A stretch of 64,000 nucleotides of DNA from Rhodovulum sp. (GCA_002706605.1 PALT01000039.1:1-64000); one strand, 5' to 3'. Shown: positions 7,370-16,707, counted from the first letter of the stretch. Program-made: numbers and translations. The notes: a model not told the origin generated them from the sequence alone.

Positions 7370-8971
7370 TTGGACAATCGCCGGTTACTGCCTGAGGCCA
7401 CGTCGTGGGAACAGATGCGCGCGGGGTTTGCGTGGGATGTGCCCGCGCGGTTCAACATCGCGCGTGCCTGTTGCGACAGTTGGGCAGAGGACGACCCGAC
7501 GCGCACGGCGCTGATCGATGCGTCGGACGGGGATCGCGTCTGGACCTATGGAGAGTTGCGCGACGCATCCGACCGTTTGGCCACGGTGTTGCGCACACAT
7601 GGGGTCGGGCGCGGCGATGTGGTGGCGGTGATCCTGCCCCAAGGGGCGCCGGTTCTGATCACCCATTTTGCGGCCTATAAGGTCGGGGCGATTATCCTGC
7701 CGCTGTTTTCCCTGTTTGGGGCGGATGCGCTGCACTATCGCCTGTCGGATAGCGCCACGCGTTTGGTCGTCACGAATGGTGAGGGCGCGGCGAAACTGGA
7801 CGGGATCCGTGGCGATTTACCGGATCTTGGCGCGGTGTTGCGCGTTGATCAGGACGGCGGGTTCTGGGACCAGATCGCGCAGGCCGACCCGATTGACGCC
7901 CCCGTCGATACCGATGCCGATGACCCTGCGGTTTTGATCTATACCTCGGGCACCACCGGCGCGCCCAAGGGGGTGTTGCACGCGCATCGGTTCCTGATCG
8001 GCCATCTCACCGCGATTGAGGTGCAGCACCGCATGTTCCCCCAACCCCGCGATTGCGGCTGGACCCCGGCGGATTGGGCGTGGATTGGCGGGCTGATGGA
8101 TCTGGCGATGCCGTGTCTTTATTACGGGGTTCCGTTGGTCAGTATGCGGATGCGCAAATTCGACCCCGCCGCTGCGTGGGACCTGATCGCGCGCCACAAT
8201 GTGCGCAACCTGTTTTTGCCGCCAACCGCGCTCAAGATGATGCGACAGGCGCCGGTGCCTGCGGGCGTCGATATCCGGTCTATCACAAGCGGTGGGGAGG
8301 CCTTGGGGGCCGAACTGCTGACATGGGGGCGGACGGCGCTGAACGTCGAGATATCCGAGATTTACGGCCAAACCGAATGCAATCTGGTGCTGGCCTCGGT
8401 GCCTGGCATGATGGACACGCGCCCCGGTGCCATGGGCCGCGCCGTGCCTGGTGTTGAGGTGCAGGTCCAAGGCCCCGACGGTACGCCAATGCCCGCCGGT
8501 GAAACGGGTGAGATTTGCGTGCGCCGCGACACGCCCGTGGCCATGCTGCGCTATCTGAACAAGCCTGAGGATACCGCGCGCAAATACCGTGGCGAATGGC
8601 TGCTCACTGGTGATCTGGGCTGGGACGACGGGACGGGGTTGATCACCTTTGTGGCGCGGGATGATGACGTGATCACCTCGGCGGGCTACCGCATCGGTCC
8701 GGCTGAGATTGAGGACTGTTTGCTGTCCGATCCCGACGTCCTGATGGCCGCCGTTGTGGGCGTGCCCGACCCCGAGCGCACAGAGATCGTCGTCGCCCAT
8801 GTGGTTTTGCGCGATGGGGCCGCGTGGCAGGGGGCCGAGGCACGCCTGATCGCCCTTGTCAAAGAGAGGATCAGCCCCCACGTCGCCCCGCGCCGCGTGG
8901 TGCGCGCCGAAACCTTGCCCATGACCGCGACGGGCAAGGTCCTGCGCCGCGAGTTGCGCGATAAGGGTTAG
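7370..8971 (+). CDS. Acyl-CoA synthetase (AMP-forming)
   Basis: A 533-residue ANL-superfamily ligase that activates a carboxylic acid to its CoA thioester via an acyl-adenylate. The P-loop motif [12 protein letters not shown] is near residue 193, the A5-type E-I-Y-G-Q-T-E near 330, L-L-T-G-D-L-G near 410, the hinge [15 protein letters not shown] near 430, and the catalytic Lys in T-A-T-G-K-V-L-R-R near the C-terminus. Best resemblance is to the medium-chain/acetyl-CoA-synthetase-like group; the true substrate is open. TTG 7370 is taken as start because GAGGGGG sits 5-6 nt upstream. The regulator site shared with ivd suggests co-control with branched-chain or fatty acid catabolism. Confidence 0.85.
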   Translation: MDNRRLLPEATSWEQMRAGFAWDVPARFNIARACCDSWAEDDPTRTALIDASDGDRVWTYGELRDASDRLATVLRTHGVGRGDVVAVILPQGAPVLITHFAAYKVGAIILPLFSLFGADALHYRLSDSATRLVVTNGEGAAKLDGIRGDLPDLGAVLRVDQDGGFWDQIAQADPIDAPVDTDADDPAVLIYTSGTTGAPKGVLHAHRFLIGHLTAIEVQHRMFPQPRDCGWTPADWAWIGGLMDLAMPCLYYGVPLVSMRMRKFDPAAAWDLIARHNVRNLFLPPTALKMMRQAPVPAGVDIRSITSGGEALGAELLTWGRTALNVEISEIYGQTECNLVLASVPGMMDTRPGAMGRAVPGVEVQVQGPDGTPMPAGETGEICVRRDTPVAMLRYLNKPEDTARKYRGEWLLTGDLGWDDGTGLITFVARDDDVITSAGYRIGPAEIEDCLLSDPDVLMAAVVGVPDPERTEIVVAHVVLRDGAAWQGAEARLIALVKERISPHVAPRRVVRAETLPMTATGKVLRRELRDKG

Positions 8972-9648
8972 GCGGGCAGGGCGCGGAGCAGCGATTTGCG
9001 CACCGCGCCCGCCATCACGTCGCCATGCGTGTTCAGGATGTCGCGCGCCGTGTCGGGATCAACCTTAGCCAGATCGCACAGGACGTCCGTCACCGCCCCC
9101 TGAACCGGACGGCGGTGATCGGGCAGGGCGGCAATCGTCATCTCAACCACACGCGCGCGGTGGGTCAGATCGGCGTCCTTGGGGAATTTCATCCCCGTCC
9201 ACGCCTGCCCAAGCCCAAGCGCGATCACACGCGGCCAAAGGGCGTCATCTGCGGCCCATTCGGCCACGGTGTCCAGACGGGCGGGACCCGCCAGAACACG
9301 CTTTTGCCCCGCGCGGATCAGGTGATCGGCAACGGGGGCGCAATCGACCTCGGCCACCCAATCGACCATTGCGGCCCATGCGTCGTCATCGGGGCGCAAA
9401 CGCGCCTGCTTCAACGCCTGCGTGGCGACGATCCGTGCCTCATGGATCTGGGTCGCCCACAACTCCCGCGCCAGTGCAACGCGCGCGGCAACGTCCAGAT
9501 CCGCGCGGATTTGCGCGCCCAGATCGGCGAGGGCCGCGTTGCCCGTGCCCATCACCATGGACGCGGTGCGGTGGTGTTTCGACAGGCCTTCGGCACGCGC
9601 GGGGGCCGCGGCGGCGCGTAAGGAGTGCAGCACCTGATCACGGGTCAT
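8968..9648 (-). CDS. AlkD-like DNA alkylation repair protein (HEAT-repeat fold)
   Basis: A 226-residue protein resembling the DNA alkylation repair (AlkC/AlkD) family: helical repeats throughout, the L-W-x-S/T-x-x-H-E-A-R motif (here L-W-A-T-Q-I-H-E-A-R, about residue 64) and the following W-V-x-x-x-D segment that carries the catalytic-site Asp in AlkD. Members excise N3/N7-alkylpurines without base flipping. Its start overlaps the glmS stop by 4 nt (ATGA), so it is the third gene of glmU-glmS-alkD. The 3' end overlaps the convergent acyl-CoA synthetase by 4 nt. Activity here is inferred from the family only; the aromatic residues used by AlkD were not all located. Confidence 0.75.
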   Translation of the reverse strand: MTRDQVLHSLRAAAAPARAEGLSKHHRTASMVMGTGNAALADLGAQIRADLDVAARVALARELWATQIHEARIVATQALKQARLRPDDDAWAAMVDWVAEVDCAPVADHLIRAGQKRVLAGPARLDTVAEWAADDALWPRVIALGLGQAWTGMKFPKDADLTHRARVVEMTIAALPDHRRPVQGAVTDVLCDLAKVDPDTARDILNTHGDVMAGAVRKSLLRALPA

Positions 9649-11468
9649 TCCACGGTCACCGATTTGGCAAGGTTGCGTGGCTGATCCACATCCGTGCCCT
9701 TGGCCACCGCCGTGTGATAGGCCAAGAGTTGCGCGGGCAGGGCATAGAGGATCGGCGCAAACACCTCATCAATCGTGGGCATGGTGATGTGTTGCCACAC
9801 GCCGTCGCCCGCGATCTCCAACCCCTTGGCGTCGGTGATCAGAACCACGCGACCGCCACGGGCCAGAACCTCTTGCATGTTGGACACAGTCTTGTCGAAC
9901 AGGCGGTCATGGGGGGCCATCACGATGACCGGCACGTGCTGATCGACCAGTGCGATGGGGCCGTGTTTCAGTTCGCCCGATGCATAACCTTCGGCGTGTA
10001 TATAACTGATTTCTTTGAGTTTTAATGCGCCCTCTAGGGCCAAGGGGAACATCGCCCCGCGCCCAAGGAACAGGATGTCACGTGCCTCGGCCAGTTTCGC
10101 GGCGATGTCGCGGGTGTGATCCTCAATGCCTAGGGCCGCGCTCATCAAGCCGGGCAGGTTGCGCAGCGATCCGATGAAATCGCACAGCTGTTCTTGCGTG
10201 ATCTCGCCGCGTTCACGGGCGGCGCGCATCACCAACAGGGCCAGCACCGTCAACTGACAGGTGAACGCCTTGGTCGAGGCAACGCCGATTTCGGGACCGG
10301 CCAGAATGGGCAGGGCGACGTCGCTTTCGCGCGCGATGGAGCTTTCGGCCACGTTCACAATCGACAGGATTGTCGCGGCCTTGCCCTTGCAATAGCGCAG
10401 GGCGGCCAGCGTATCGGCAGTCTCGCCCGACTGGCTGACAAAGACGGCCAAGGTGCGCGCGGGGATCGGCGGTTCGCGGTATCGGAATTCGGATGCCACA
10501 TCGATTTCGACCGGAATGCGGGCGATCTGTTCGAACCAGTATTTCGCCGTCTGACAGGCAAGGGACGCCGTGCCACAGGCCACCATGGTGATGCGGTCGA
10601 ATTGGGTGAAATCGGGCAGGGCGTCGGGCAGGGTGATCGTGTGCCCGTCGGGTCCCAGATAGTGCATCAACGCATCGCCAAGGACCGAGGGTTGTTCTGC
10701 GATTTCCTTGGCCATAAAATGCTTGTGGCCCGCCTTTTCGACGCGGGTGGCCTCTTGGGCGATCTGGCGGGTTTCGCGGGTGACGGGCGCACCGGAGGCG
10801 TCCGTGATCGTCACGCCCGCGCGGGTGACGACGGCCATGTCGCCCTCATCCAGATAGGTCACCAGATCGGTCATGGGGGCAAGCGCGATTGCGTCCGATC
10901 CGACGAACATCTCACCCTCGCCATGCCCAATGGCAAGGGGAGAACCCTTGCGCGCCGCGACCAGCAGGTCCTCGTGCCCTTCAAACAGGAAACACAGGGC
11001 AAACGCGCCGTCGAGCCGCGCAATGGTGGTGCGGGCGGCCTCGACCGGGGTCATGCCCTGATCCAGATACATCGCGGCCAGCATCGCCACGGTTTCCGTG
11101 TCCGTATCCGTGGCGCAGGTCCGGCCCTGTTCGGCCAGTTCGGCGCGCAATTCGCGAAAGTTCTCGATGATGCCGTTGTGCACGACACTGACAGGGCCCG
11201 AGGTATGGGGGTGGGCGTTCTTGACGCTGGGCACACCGTGGGTGGCCCAACGGGTGTGCCCGATCCCCGCTTTACCGGCCAGCGGCGCGTGCACCAGATG
11301 GTCGGACAGGTTGATCAGCTTGCCCACCGCGCGGCGACGGTCCAGAACGCCGTTGTTCACCGTTGCGATGCCCGCGCTGTCATAGCCGCGATATTCCAGC
11401 CGTTTCAGCGCCTCGACGATGATCGGCGCGACTTCGTGCTGACCCAGAACTCCGACAATTCCACACAT
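9645..11468 (-). CDS. glmS: Glutamine--fructose-6-phosphate aminotransferase (isomerizing)
   Basis: 607 residues, the normal GlmS length. It makes glucosamine-6-phosphate from fructose-6-phosphate and glutamine for peptidoglycan and LPS precursors. The N-terminal class-II amidotransferase domain begins M-C-G-I-V-G with the catalytic Cys2, followed by L-E-Y-R-G-Y-D-S-A-G. Two SIS domains follow, with A-C-G-T-A-S-L-A and S-Q-S-G-E-T-A-D-T. The chain ends in the typical P-R-N-L-A-K-S-V-T-V-E. The start codon shares one base with the glmU stop (TGATG), with AAGGAAAC upstream, so translation is coupled. No glmS ribozyme-like leader is expected or seen, since it is internal in the operon. Confidence 0.97.
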   Translation of the reverse strand: MCGIVGVLGQHEVAPIIVEALKRLEYRGYDSAGIATVNNGVLDRRRAVGKLINLSDHLVHAPLAGKAGIGHTRWATHGVPSVKNAHPHTSGPVSVVHNGIIENFRELRAELAEQGRTCATDTDTETVAMLAAMYLDQGMTPVEAARTTIARLDGAFALCFLFEGHEDLLVAARKGSPLAIGHGEGEMFVGSDAIALAPMTDLVTYLDEGDMAVVTRAGVTITDASGAPVTRETRQIAQEATRVEKAGHKHFMAKEIAEQPSVLGDALMHYLGPDGHTITLPDALPDFTQFDRITMVACGTASLACQTAKYWFEQIARIPVEIDVASEFRYREPPIPARTLAVFVSQSGETADTLAALRYCKGKAATILSIVNVAESSIARESDVALPILAGPEIGVASTKAFTCQLTVLALLVMRAARERGEITQEQLCDFIGSLRNLPGLMSAALGIEDHTRDIAAKLAEARDILFLGRGAMFPLALEGALKLKEISYIHAEGYASGELKHGPIALVDQHVPVIVMAPHDRLFDKTVSNMQEVLARGGRVVLITDAKGLEIAGDGVWQHITMPTIDEVFAPILYALPAQLLAYHTAVAKGTDVDQPRNLAKSVTVE

Positions 11469-12832
11469 CAGTTGGTTTCCTTGTTTTTGGCGGCTTTTGC
11501 GGCCTTGGCGGCGCGCAAGCTGGCGAACAGGCGGCGGGCCAGGCCCTCTTTGTTGGACTGTCGGGCGCGGGCGATGCCGATGGCCCCGTCCGGCACATCC
11601 GTCGTGATGACCGAGCCCGAGCCGGTCATCGCTTCGTCCCCGACGCGCACCGGCGCGACCAGCATGGTGTTCGACCCGATAAAGGCGCGCGCACCGATTT
11701 CGGTGTGGTGTTTGAACACGCCGTCATAGTTACAGGTGATCGTGCCCGCACCGATATTGGTGGCCTCGCCGACATGCGCATCGCCAATATAGGACAGGTG
11801 ATTGACCTTGGCGCCTTCGTCGATCACCGCGTTCTTGATCTCGACAAAGTTGCCGATATGGACGTCCTCGGCCAATTCGGCACCGGGGCGCAGGCGGGCG
11901 AATGGCCCAACGGTCGCCCCGCGCGAGACGTGACAGCCCTCTAGATGGCTGAACGCGCGGATTTTGACGCCGCTTTCGACCGTGACGCCGGGGCCAAAGA
12001 TGACGTTCTGTTCAATGACGCTATCGCGCCCGACATAGGTGTCATGGGCGAAAAACACGGTGTCGGGGGCGTACATGGTGACGCCGTTGTCCATCGCCTC
12101 GGCGCGTTTGGCGGCTTGGAACACGGCCTCGGCGCGGGCGAGTTCGGCGCGCGAATTGATGCCCAGCGTCTCGGCCTCGGGGCAGGTCACGGTGCCCGCC
12201 GACAGGCCCCGCGCACGAGCAATCGCCACCGCGTCGGTCAGGTAATATTCGCCCGAGGCATTGTCGTTACCAAGACCGTCCAGCAGGTCGAACAGAACCC
12301 CCGCATCGGCGGCCATAACGCCGCTGTTGCACAGGGTGATCGCGCGCTGATCCTCGGTCGCGTCTTTGTATTCCACGATCTGGGTCAGCTGATCGCCCTC
12401 AACCACCAGACGGCCGTAACGCGCGGGATCGGCGGCCTCAAACCCCAGAACGACCACGTCATGTTGGGCGCGGGCGGCGGTCAGGGCCTCAATCGTGTCC
12501 TGTCCGATGAACGGCGTGTCACCGTACAGAACGATCGCATCGCCGGTGAACCCGTCCAGCGCCGCGCGCGCCTGCAAGACCGCGTGGCCGGTGCCCAACT
12601 GTTCCTCTTGGCGCACACAGGTGATCGTGTCGTCGATTTTGGCAACGGCCGCCTCAACCTGATCCGCGCCGTGGCCGGTCACAACGATGGTGCGTTCGGG
12701 CGAAACGGCGGCCCCGCTGTCGATTGCGTGCTGAATCAGGGGCACACCCGCCAGAGGGTGCAGGACCTTGGGCAGGTCCGAATTCATGCGTGTTCCCTGA
12801 CCTGCGGCCAAAATGATCAGCGCGGTTGCCAT
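11468..12832 (-). CDS. glmU: Bifunctional N-acetylglucosamine-1-phosphate uridyltransferase / glucosamine-1-phosphate acetyltransferase
   Basis: 454 residues. The N-terminal uridyltransferase domain carries L-A-A-G-Q-G-T-R-M (about residues 8-16) and Lys in L-P-K-V-L-H. The C-terminal half is a left-handed beta-helix of hexapeptide repeats (acetyltransferase), with G-x-x-x-N-Y-D-G-x-x-K-H near residue 370. It makes UDP-GlcNAc from glucosamine-1-phosphate in the cytoplasm. It is first gene of glmU-glmS-alkD on the minus strand and divergent from the gph-like gene; the 132-bp gap holds a 22-bp dyad. AGAGGCGAGAGC precedes the ATG at 12830-12832. Confidence 0.97.
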   Translation of the reverse strand: MATALIILAAGQGTRMNSDLPKVLHPLAGVPLIQHAIDSGAAVSPERTIVVTGHGADQVEAAVAKIDDTITCVRQEEQLGTGHAVLQARAALDGFTGDAIVLYGDTPFIGQDTIEALTAARAQHDVVVLGFEAADPARYGRLVVEGDQLTQIVEYKDATEDQRAITLCNSGVMAADAGVLFDLLDGLGNDNASGEYYLTDAVAIARARGLSAGTVTCPEAETLGINSRAELARAEAVFQAAKRAEAMDNGVTMYAPDTVFFAHDTYVGRDSVIEQNVIFGPGVTVESGVKIRAFSHLEGCHVSRGATVGPFARLRPGAELAEDVHIGNFVEIKNAVIDEGAKVNHLSYIGDAHVGEATNIGAGTITCNYDGVFKHHTEIGARAFIGSNTMLVAPVRVGDEAMTGSGSVITTDVPDGAIGIARARQSNKEGLARRLFASLRAAKAAKAAKNKETN

Positions 12833-12900
12833 GCTCTCGCCTCTTTATTTGCGTTATGTGCACCTTTTATCGGGGAATGGCTTGATCGCAAGGCCCAGCG

Positions 12901-12922
12901 TGTTCAAAACGCGTTTCGAACA
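12901..12922. promoter_or_regulatory. 22-bp near-perfect dyad between glmU and gph
   Basis: Outer arms TGTTC (12901-12905) and GAACA (12918-12922) surround a perfectly palindromic core AAACGCGTTT (12907-12916); only one symmetric base pair (12906/12917) breaks the dyad. It is 69 bp from the glmU start and 43 bp from the gph start, so it could regulate both divergent promoters. The binding protein is unknown. Confidence 0.5.
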
Positions 12923-12964
12923 GTTTCAATAGATCGGCGATATTTGGCCGAGCAGGGGGCAGAT

Positions 12965-13639
12965 ATGCGCACCGTGATTTTCGACCTCGATGGCACGTTG
13001 GCCGATACCAGCCGCGATTTGATCGACGCGGCGAACGCCTGTTTCGTGGCCTTGGGTCATGGCGCGCCGCTGGACCCCGTGGCGGATGCGGCGACCGCCT
13101 TTCGCGGGGGGCGGGCGATGTTGACCCTTGGGTTCGAACGGGTCTTGCCCGAGTTCACCGAAGGCGACATTGACCGTGAGCATCCGATCTTTCTGGACTA
13201 TTACGCGCGCGATCTGGACCGGCACACCCGCATGTATGACGGCGCGGTTGCGGCGGTCGAACGTCTGCGCGCGGCGGGTGTCCGCGTGGGCGTCTGCACG
13301 AATAAACCCGAGGGTCTGGCGCAAGAACTGCTGACGCGCCTGGGGGTGCGGGACCTGTTCGGCTCGCTCATCGGGGCGGATACATTGCCGACGCGCAAGC
13401 CTGATCCCGCGCCCTATGTCGCCTCGGTCCACGGGGTGGGCGGCGATGTGGGCCAAAGCATCCTGATCGGGGATACGATCACCGACCGCAAAACCGCCGC
13501 CGCCGTCGGCATCCCCTGTGTTCTGGTGACATTCGGCCCGACGGGGCGGGCGGTGGCCGACCTGAACCCTGAGGGGTTGTTGGACCACTATGACGATCTG
13601 GACGGGATCGTGGATCGCCTGATCCCCAAAGGTGCGTGA
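12965..13639 (+). CDS. gph: HAD-family hydrolase, phosphoglycolate phosphatase-like
   Basis: A 224-residue HAD-IA phosphatase. Motif I F-D-L-D-G-T-L-A-D-T (catalytic Asp near residues 7-9), motif II Thr in C-T-N-K-P, motif III Lys in R-K-P-D-P-A-P and motif IV G-D-T-x-T-D are all present and in order, with an alpha-helical cap between motifs I and II. This matches Gph, which removes 2-phosphoglycolate formed by DNA repair or oxygenase side reactions; other small phosphoesters are possible. The open frame extends far upstream, but the ATG at 12965 begins the family-typical M-R-T-V-I-F-D-L-D-G-T. The stop overlaps the next gene's start (TGATG). Confidence 0.85.
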   Translation: MRTVIFDLDGTLADTSRDLIDAANACFVALGHGAPLDPVADAATAFRGGRAMLTLGFERVLPEFTEGDIDREHPIFLDYYARDLDRHTRMYDGAVAAVERLRAAGVRVGVCTNKPEGLAQELLTRLGVRDLFGSLIGADTLPTRKPDPAPYVASVHGVGGDVGQSILIGDTITDRKTAAAVGIPCVLVTFGPTGRAVADLNPEGLLDHYDDLDGIVDRLIPKGA

Positions 13640-14835
13640 TGGAACGGTTCACCGGCGCCTTTACTCAACAGGAACCCATCCCCGAGGCAGGGATCGAGGC
13701 CGCGATTGCCGTGATGCGCGGCGGACGCTTGCACCGCTACAACACCATAGGGGATGAGGTGGCCGAGGTCGCCCTGTTGGAACAGGAATTCGCCGCCTAT
13801 ACCGGTGCACAATTCGCGCTGGCCGTGGCGTCGGGGGGCTATGCGCTTGGGGCGGCGTTGCGGGCCGTGGGGGTTGGCGCGGGCGATCCGGTTCTGACCA
13901 ACGCGTTCACATTGGCCCCTGTGCCCGGCGCGATTGCCGCCGTGGGCGCGGTGCCGGTGTTTGTCGATGTGACCCGCGATCTGGTGATTGATCTGACCCA
14001 TCTGGAGCGGATGATCGGCGAGACCGGCGCGCGGGTTTTGATGTTGTCGCATATGCGCGGGCATCTGTGCGACATGGACGCGCTGATGGCGATGTGCGAT
14101 GCGAACGGCGTTCAGGTGATCGAGGATTGCGCGCATACCATGGGGGCGGCGTGGAACGGCGTGCCCTCGGGGCGGCATGGGGTCATCGGTTGCTATTCGA
14201 CGCAGACCTATAAACACATGAATTCGGGCGAGGGCGGGTTCCTGATCTCGGATGACCCCGAGATCATGGCGCGCGCGATCCTGTTGTCGGGGTCCTATAT
14301 GCTATACGACCGGCATCTGGCCGCGCCTGCGCCCGAGGTGTTTGAGGCGCTGCGCATGGAGACGCCCAATGTGTCGGGGCGGATGGACAACCTGCGCGCC
14401 GCGATCCTGCGTCCCCAGTTGCGGGATTTGGAGACACAGATCGACCGCTGGAACGCGCTTTATCGGACGGTTGAGGCGGGGTTGGAAAACACTCCCGGCC
14501 TCAGCATCATCAGCCGCCCGCCACAGGAACGCATCGTCGGGTCGTCCATTCAGTTCCTGCTGGACGGTTGGGACGGGGACCGTGTGGTTGAGGTGATCAA
14601 CCGCTGTGCCGCGCGGGGGGTGGAGTTGAAATGGTTCGGCGCGGCCGATCCGGTGGCCTTTACCTCGCGCTATCAGCACTGGCGCTATGCCCCGTCGCAG
14701 GACCTGCCCCAAACCGACGCGGTTCTGGCGGGGCTGATCGACATGCGCCTGCCTCTGACGTTTGACACCGAGGACTGTGCCCTGATCGCGCGCATCATCC
14801 GTGCCGAGGTCAGCGCGGTCTATCAGTCGGCCTGA
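13639..14835 (+). CDS. DegT/DnrJ/EryC1/StrS-family PLP aminotransferase
   Basis: A 398-residue fold-type I PLP enzyme. The Schiff-base Lys is K192 in T-Q-T-Y-K-H-M-N-S-G-E-G-G, and the cofactor-binding Asp lies in I-E-D-C-A-H (162-166), both canonical for the sugar aminotransferase family. Such enzymes usually aminate keto-sugar nucleotides for LPS or secondary products, but no sugar-nucleotide dehydratase or epimerase is nearby, so the substrate is unknown. ATG 13639 overlaps the gph stop by one base; a GTG at 13636 is the alternative. It is probably co-translated with the HAD phosphatase, which hints that a phosphorylated keto compound links the two (inference). Confidence 0.85.
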   Translation: MERFTGAFTQQEPIPEAGIEAAIAVMRGGRLHRYNTIGDEVAEVALLEQEFAAYTGAQFALAVASGGYALGAALRAVGVGAGDPVLTNAFTLAPVPGAIAAVGAVPVFVDVTRDLVIDLTHLERMIGETGARVLMLSHMRGHLCDMDALMAMCDANGVQVIEDCAHTMGAAWNGVPSGRHGVIGCYSTQTYKHMNSGEGGFLISDDPEIMARAILLSGSYMLYDRHLAAPAPEVFEALRMETPNVSGRMDNLRAAILRPQLRDLETQIDRWNALYRTVEAGLENTPGLSIISRPPQERIVGSSIQFLLDGWDGDRVVEVINRCAARGVELKWFGAADPVAFTSRYQHWRYAPSQDLPQTDAVLAGLIDMRLPLTFDTEDCALIARIIRAEVSAVYQSA

Positions 14836-14883
14836 CCCAACCCCAAACGCGCATTGGACGTGGCGTCACACCCCACAGGGTGA

Positions 14884-14925
14884 TTGACCCGAGTCGGTTT
14901 TAGCGATTAAATGAACGCATGTTCA
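14884..14925 (+). promoter_or_regulatory. ivd promoter with TGAACG-CA-TGTTCA operator
   Basis: TTGACC (14884-14889), 17 bp, TTAAAT (14907-14912), then the dyad TGAACG-CA-TGTTCA (14912-14925; 5 of 6 arm positions pair). The dyad starts at the last -10 base, exactly as in the acyl-CoA synthetase promoter at 7309-7349. It ends 23 bp before the ivd start and contains the spurious in-frame ATG at 14919. Confidence 0.6.
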
Positions 14926-14948
14926 ATAAAGCGGTCGGGGAGGTCGCG

Positions 14949-16112
14949 ATGTTTAACGCCACCATGACATTCGATTTGGGTGAAGACGTCGGCGCGCTGC
15001 GCGAAATGGTGCACCGCTGGGCGCAGGAACGCGTGCGCCCGATGGCGGCCAAGGTCGATCAGGACAATTGCTTTCCGGCCGAGCTGTGGCGCGAGATGGG
15101 CGAACTGGGCCTCTTGGGGATCACGGTCGATCCCGAATATGGCGGCTCTGGCATGGGCTATCTGGCGCATACGGTCGCGGTTGAGGAAATCGCGCGTGCG
15201 TCCGCGTCGGTCAGCCTGTCTTACGGTGCGCATTCGAACCTCTGCGTGAACCAGATCAAGTTGAACGGCACGCCCGAGCAAAAGGCGAAGTACCTGCCGG
15301 GTCTGGTGTCGGGCGAACATGTCGGCGCCTTGGCCATGTCCGAGGCGGGCGCGGGGGCGGACGTTGTGTCCATGGGCCTGCGGGCTGAGAAAAAGAACGG
15401 CTATTACACGCTGAACGGGACGAAATACTGGATCACCAACGGGCCGGATGCGGACACTTTGGTCGTCTATGCGAAAACCGATCCCGAGGCGGGCAGCCGC
15501 GGCATCACCGCCTTTATCGTTGAGAAATCCATGAAGGGTTTTTCGACCAGCGCCCATTTCGACAAGCTGGGGATGCGGGGATCGAACACGGCGGAATTGA
15601 TTTTCGAGGACGTCGAGGTGCCGTTTGAAAACGTCCTTGGGGATGAGGGCAAGGGCGTGCGCGTTCTGATGTCGGGTCTGGATTTCGAACGGGTGGTTCT
15701 TTCGGGCATCGGCACCGGCATCATGGCCGCCTGTCTGGATGAGGTGATGCCCTATCTGGCCGAGCGCAAACAGTTCGGCCAGCCGATCGGGAACTTTCAG
15801 CTGATGCAGGGCAAGATCGCCGATATGTACACCAAGCTGAACTCGGCCCGCGCCTATGTCTATGAGGTCGCCAAGGCCTGTGATCGCGGTGAAGTCCCCC
15901 GCCAAGACGCCGCCGCCTGTGTTCTCTATGCCAGCGAAGAGGCCATGACCGTCGCCCATCAGGCGGTGCAGGCCATGGGCGGAACGGGGTTCATGAACGA
16001 CACCCCCGTCAGCCGCATTTTCCGCGACGCCAAGCTGATGGAAATCGGCGCGGGCACGTCCGAAATCCGGCGGATGCTGATCGGGCGCGAATTGATGGGC
16101 GCGATGCAATAG
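14949..16112 (+). CDS. ivd: Isovaleryl-CoA dehydrogenase
   Basis: A 387-residue acyl-CoA dehydrogenase oxidising isovaleryl-CoA to 3-methylcrotonyl-CoA in leucine breakdown, with electrons going to ETF. The isovaleryl-specific position is visible: the catalytic Glu lies in G-L-D-F-E-R-V-V-L, about residue 240 (most acyl-CoA dehydrogenases have it near the C-terminus instead). Other family blocks are [16 protein letters not shown] and [11 protein letters not shown] 14949 has GGGGAGG 5-6 nt upstream; the earlier ATG at 14919 lies inside the operator and is rejected. It heads the leucine catabolism cluster ending at 23466, although two unrelated genes intervene before mccB. Confidence 0.93.
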   Translation: MFNATMTFDLGEDVGALREMVHRWAQERVRPMAAKVDQDNCFPAELWREMGELGLLGITVDPEYGGSGMGYLAHTVAVEEIARASASVSLSYGAHSNLCVNQIKLNGTPEQKAKYLPGLVSGEHVGALAMSEAGAGADVVSMGLRAEKKNGYYTLNGTKYWITNGPDADTLVVYAKTDPEAGSRGITAFIVEKSMKGFSTSAHFDKLGMRGSNTAELIFEDVEVPFENVLGDEGKGVRVLMSGLDFERVVLSGIGTGIMAACLDEVMPYLAERKQFGQPIGNFQLMQGKIADMYTKLNSARAYVYEVAKACDRGEVPRQDAAACVLYASEEAMTVAHQAVQAMGGTGFMNDTPVSRIFRDAKLMEIGAGTSEIRRMLIGRELMGAMQ

Positions 16113-16172
16113 GGTGACCGTGCACCGGTCCAAAACGGGCCGCTCGGAAACCGAACCACAGGAGCATGGCCA

Positions 16173-16667
16173 ATGAAACATGGCTTGATCATCGCGCTGA
16201 CCTTTTTGGCGAGTGAGGCCGTCGCACAGGACGACGTCGTCTTTCACAGGGAATTGGTCCAGCAATGTTTTGACAAGGCCCGCGCCTATGGCGGCACGGA
16301 CAGCTGTATCGGCAGCGCGGCCGATCTGTGCATGGAGCAAAACGAGGGCGGCTATAGCACCTATGGCATGAGCTATTGCATCTCGCTTGAGTCCGAGTGG
16401 TGGGACGAGGCGTTGAATTTCGAATACGCGCGCGCGCTGAGCGAGGCGGCGTTTCTGGACGGCGAGTTGTCGGAGGACCTGCCATCCGTGGCCGAGGCCC
16501 TGCGCGAGATGCAGCGCGCGTGGATCACCTACCGCGATGCGACCTGCGCATTCGAGGCCGCGCAATGGGGCGGGGGTACGGGCGCGGGTCCGGCCTATAA
16601 TGGCTGTGTGATGCGCCTGACCGCCGCGCAGGCCATCACCCTTGGCGGATCGTTCGTAGATTTCTGA
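16173..16667 (+). CDS. Secreted LprI-like (DUF1311) protein
   Basis: 164 residues with a clear Sec signal peptide (M-K-H then a hydrophobic stretch ending A-V-A-Q, cleavage about residue 19). The C-terminal part carries the pattern W-x-x-Y-R-D-A-T-C ... G-x-x-x-C with paired cysteines, as in the lysozyme inhibitor LprI/DUF1311 domain. It has six cysteines, so periplasmic disulfides are likely. A CAGGAG Shine-Dalgarno lies 8 nt before the ATG. It lies 60 nt after ivd and may be co-transcribed with it, but a link with leucine catabolism is not evident. Lysozyme inhibition is only a family possibility. Confidence 0.65.
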   Translation: MKHGLIIALTFLASEAVAQDDVVFHRELVQQCFDKARAYGGTDSCIGSAADLCMEQNEGGYSTYGMSYCISLESEWWDEALNFEYARALSEAAFLDGELSEDLPSVAEALREMQRAWITYRDATCAFEAAQWGGGTGAGPAYNGCVMRLTAAQAITLGGSFVDF

Positions 16668-16707
16668 TGATCTCTAGGGGCACATATCACCCCGCCGTGC
16701 GGGCACG

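Noticed and set aside
10194-11729. A 511-codon plus-strand frame across glmS
   Set aside because: Antisense to a certain glmS gene and composed of Gly/Arg/His-rich sequence without motifs.
11945-12964. Upstream extension of the gph frame
   Set aside because: The frame is open by chance through antisense glmU sequence; the conserved HAD N-terminus starts at 12965.
7336-14925. GAAC-N4-GTTC in both operators read as LexA boxes
   Set aside because: That form is the Gram-positive/cyanobacterial LexA site; alphaproteobacterial LexA uses GTTC-N7-GTTC, and the genes are metabolic, not repair.
14919-14948. Upstream ATG for ivd
   Set aside because: It lies within the operator palindrome and lacks a Shine-Dalgarno; ATG 14949 has a strong one.
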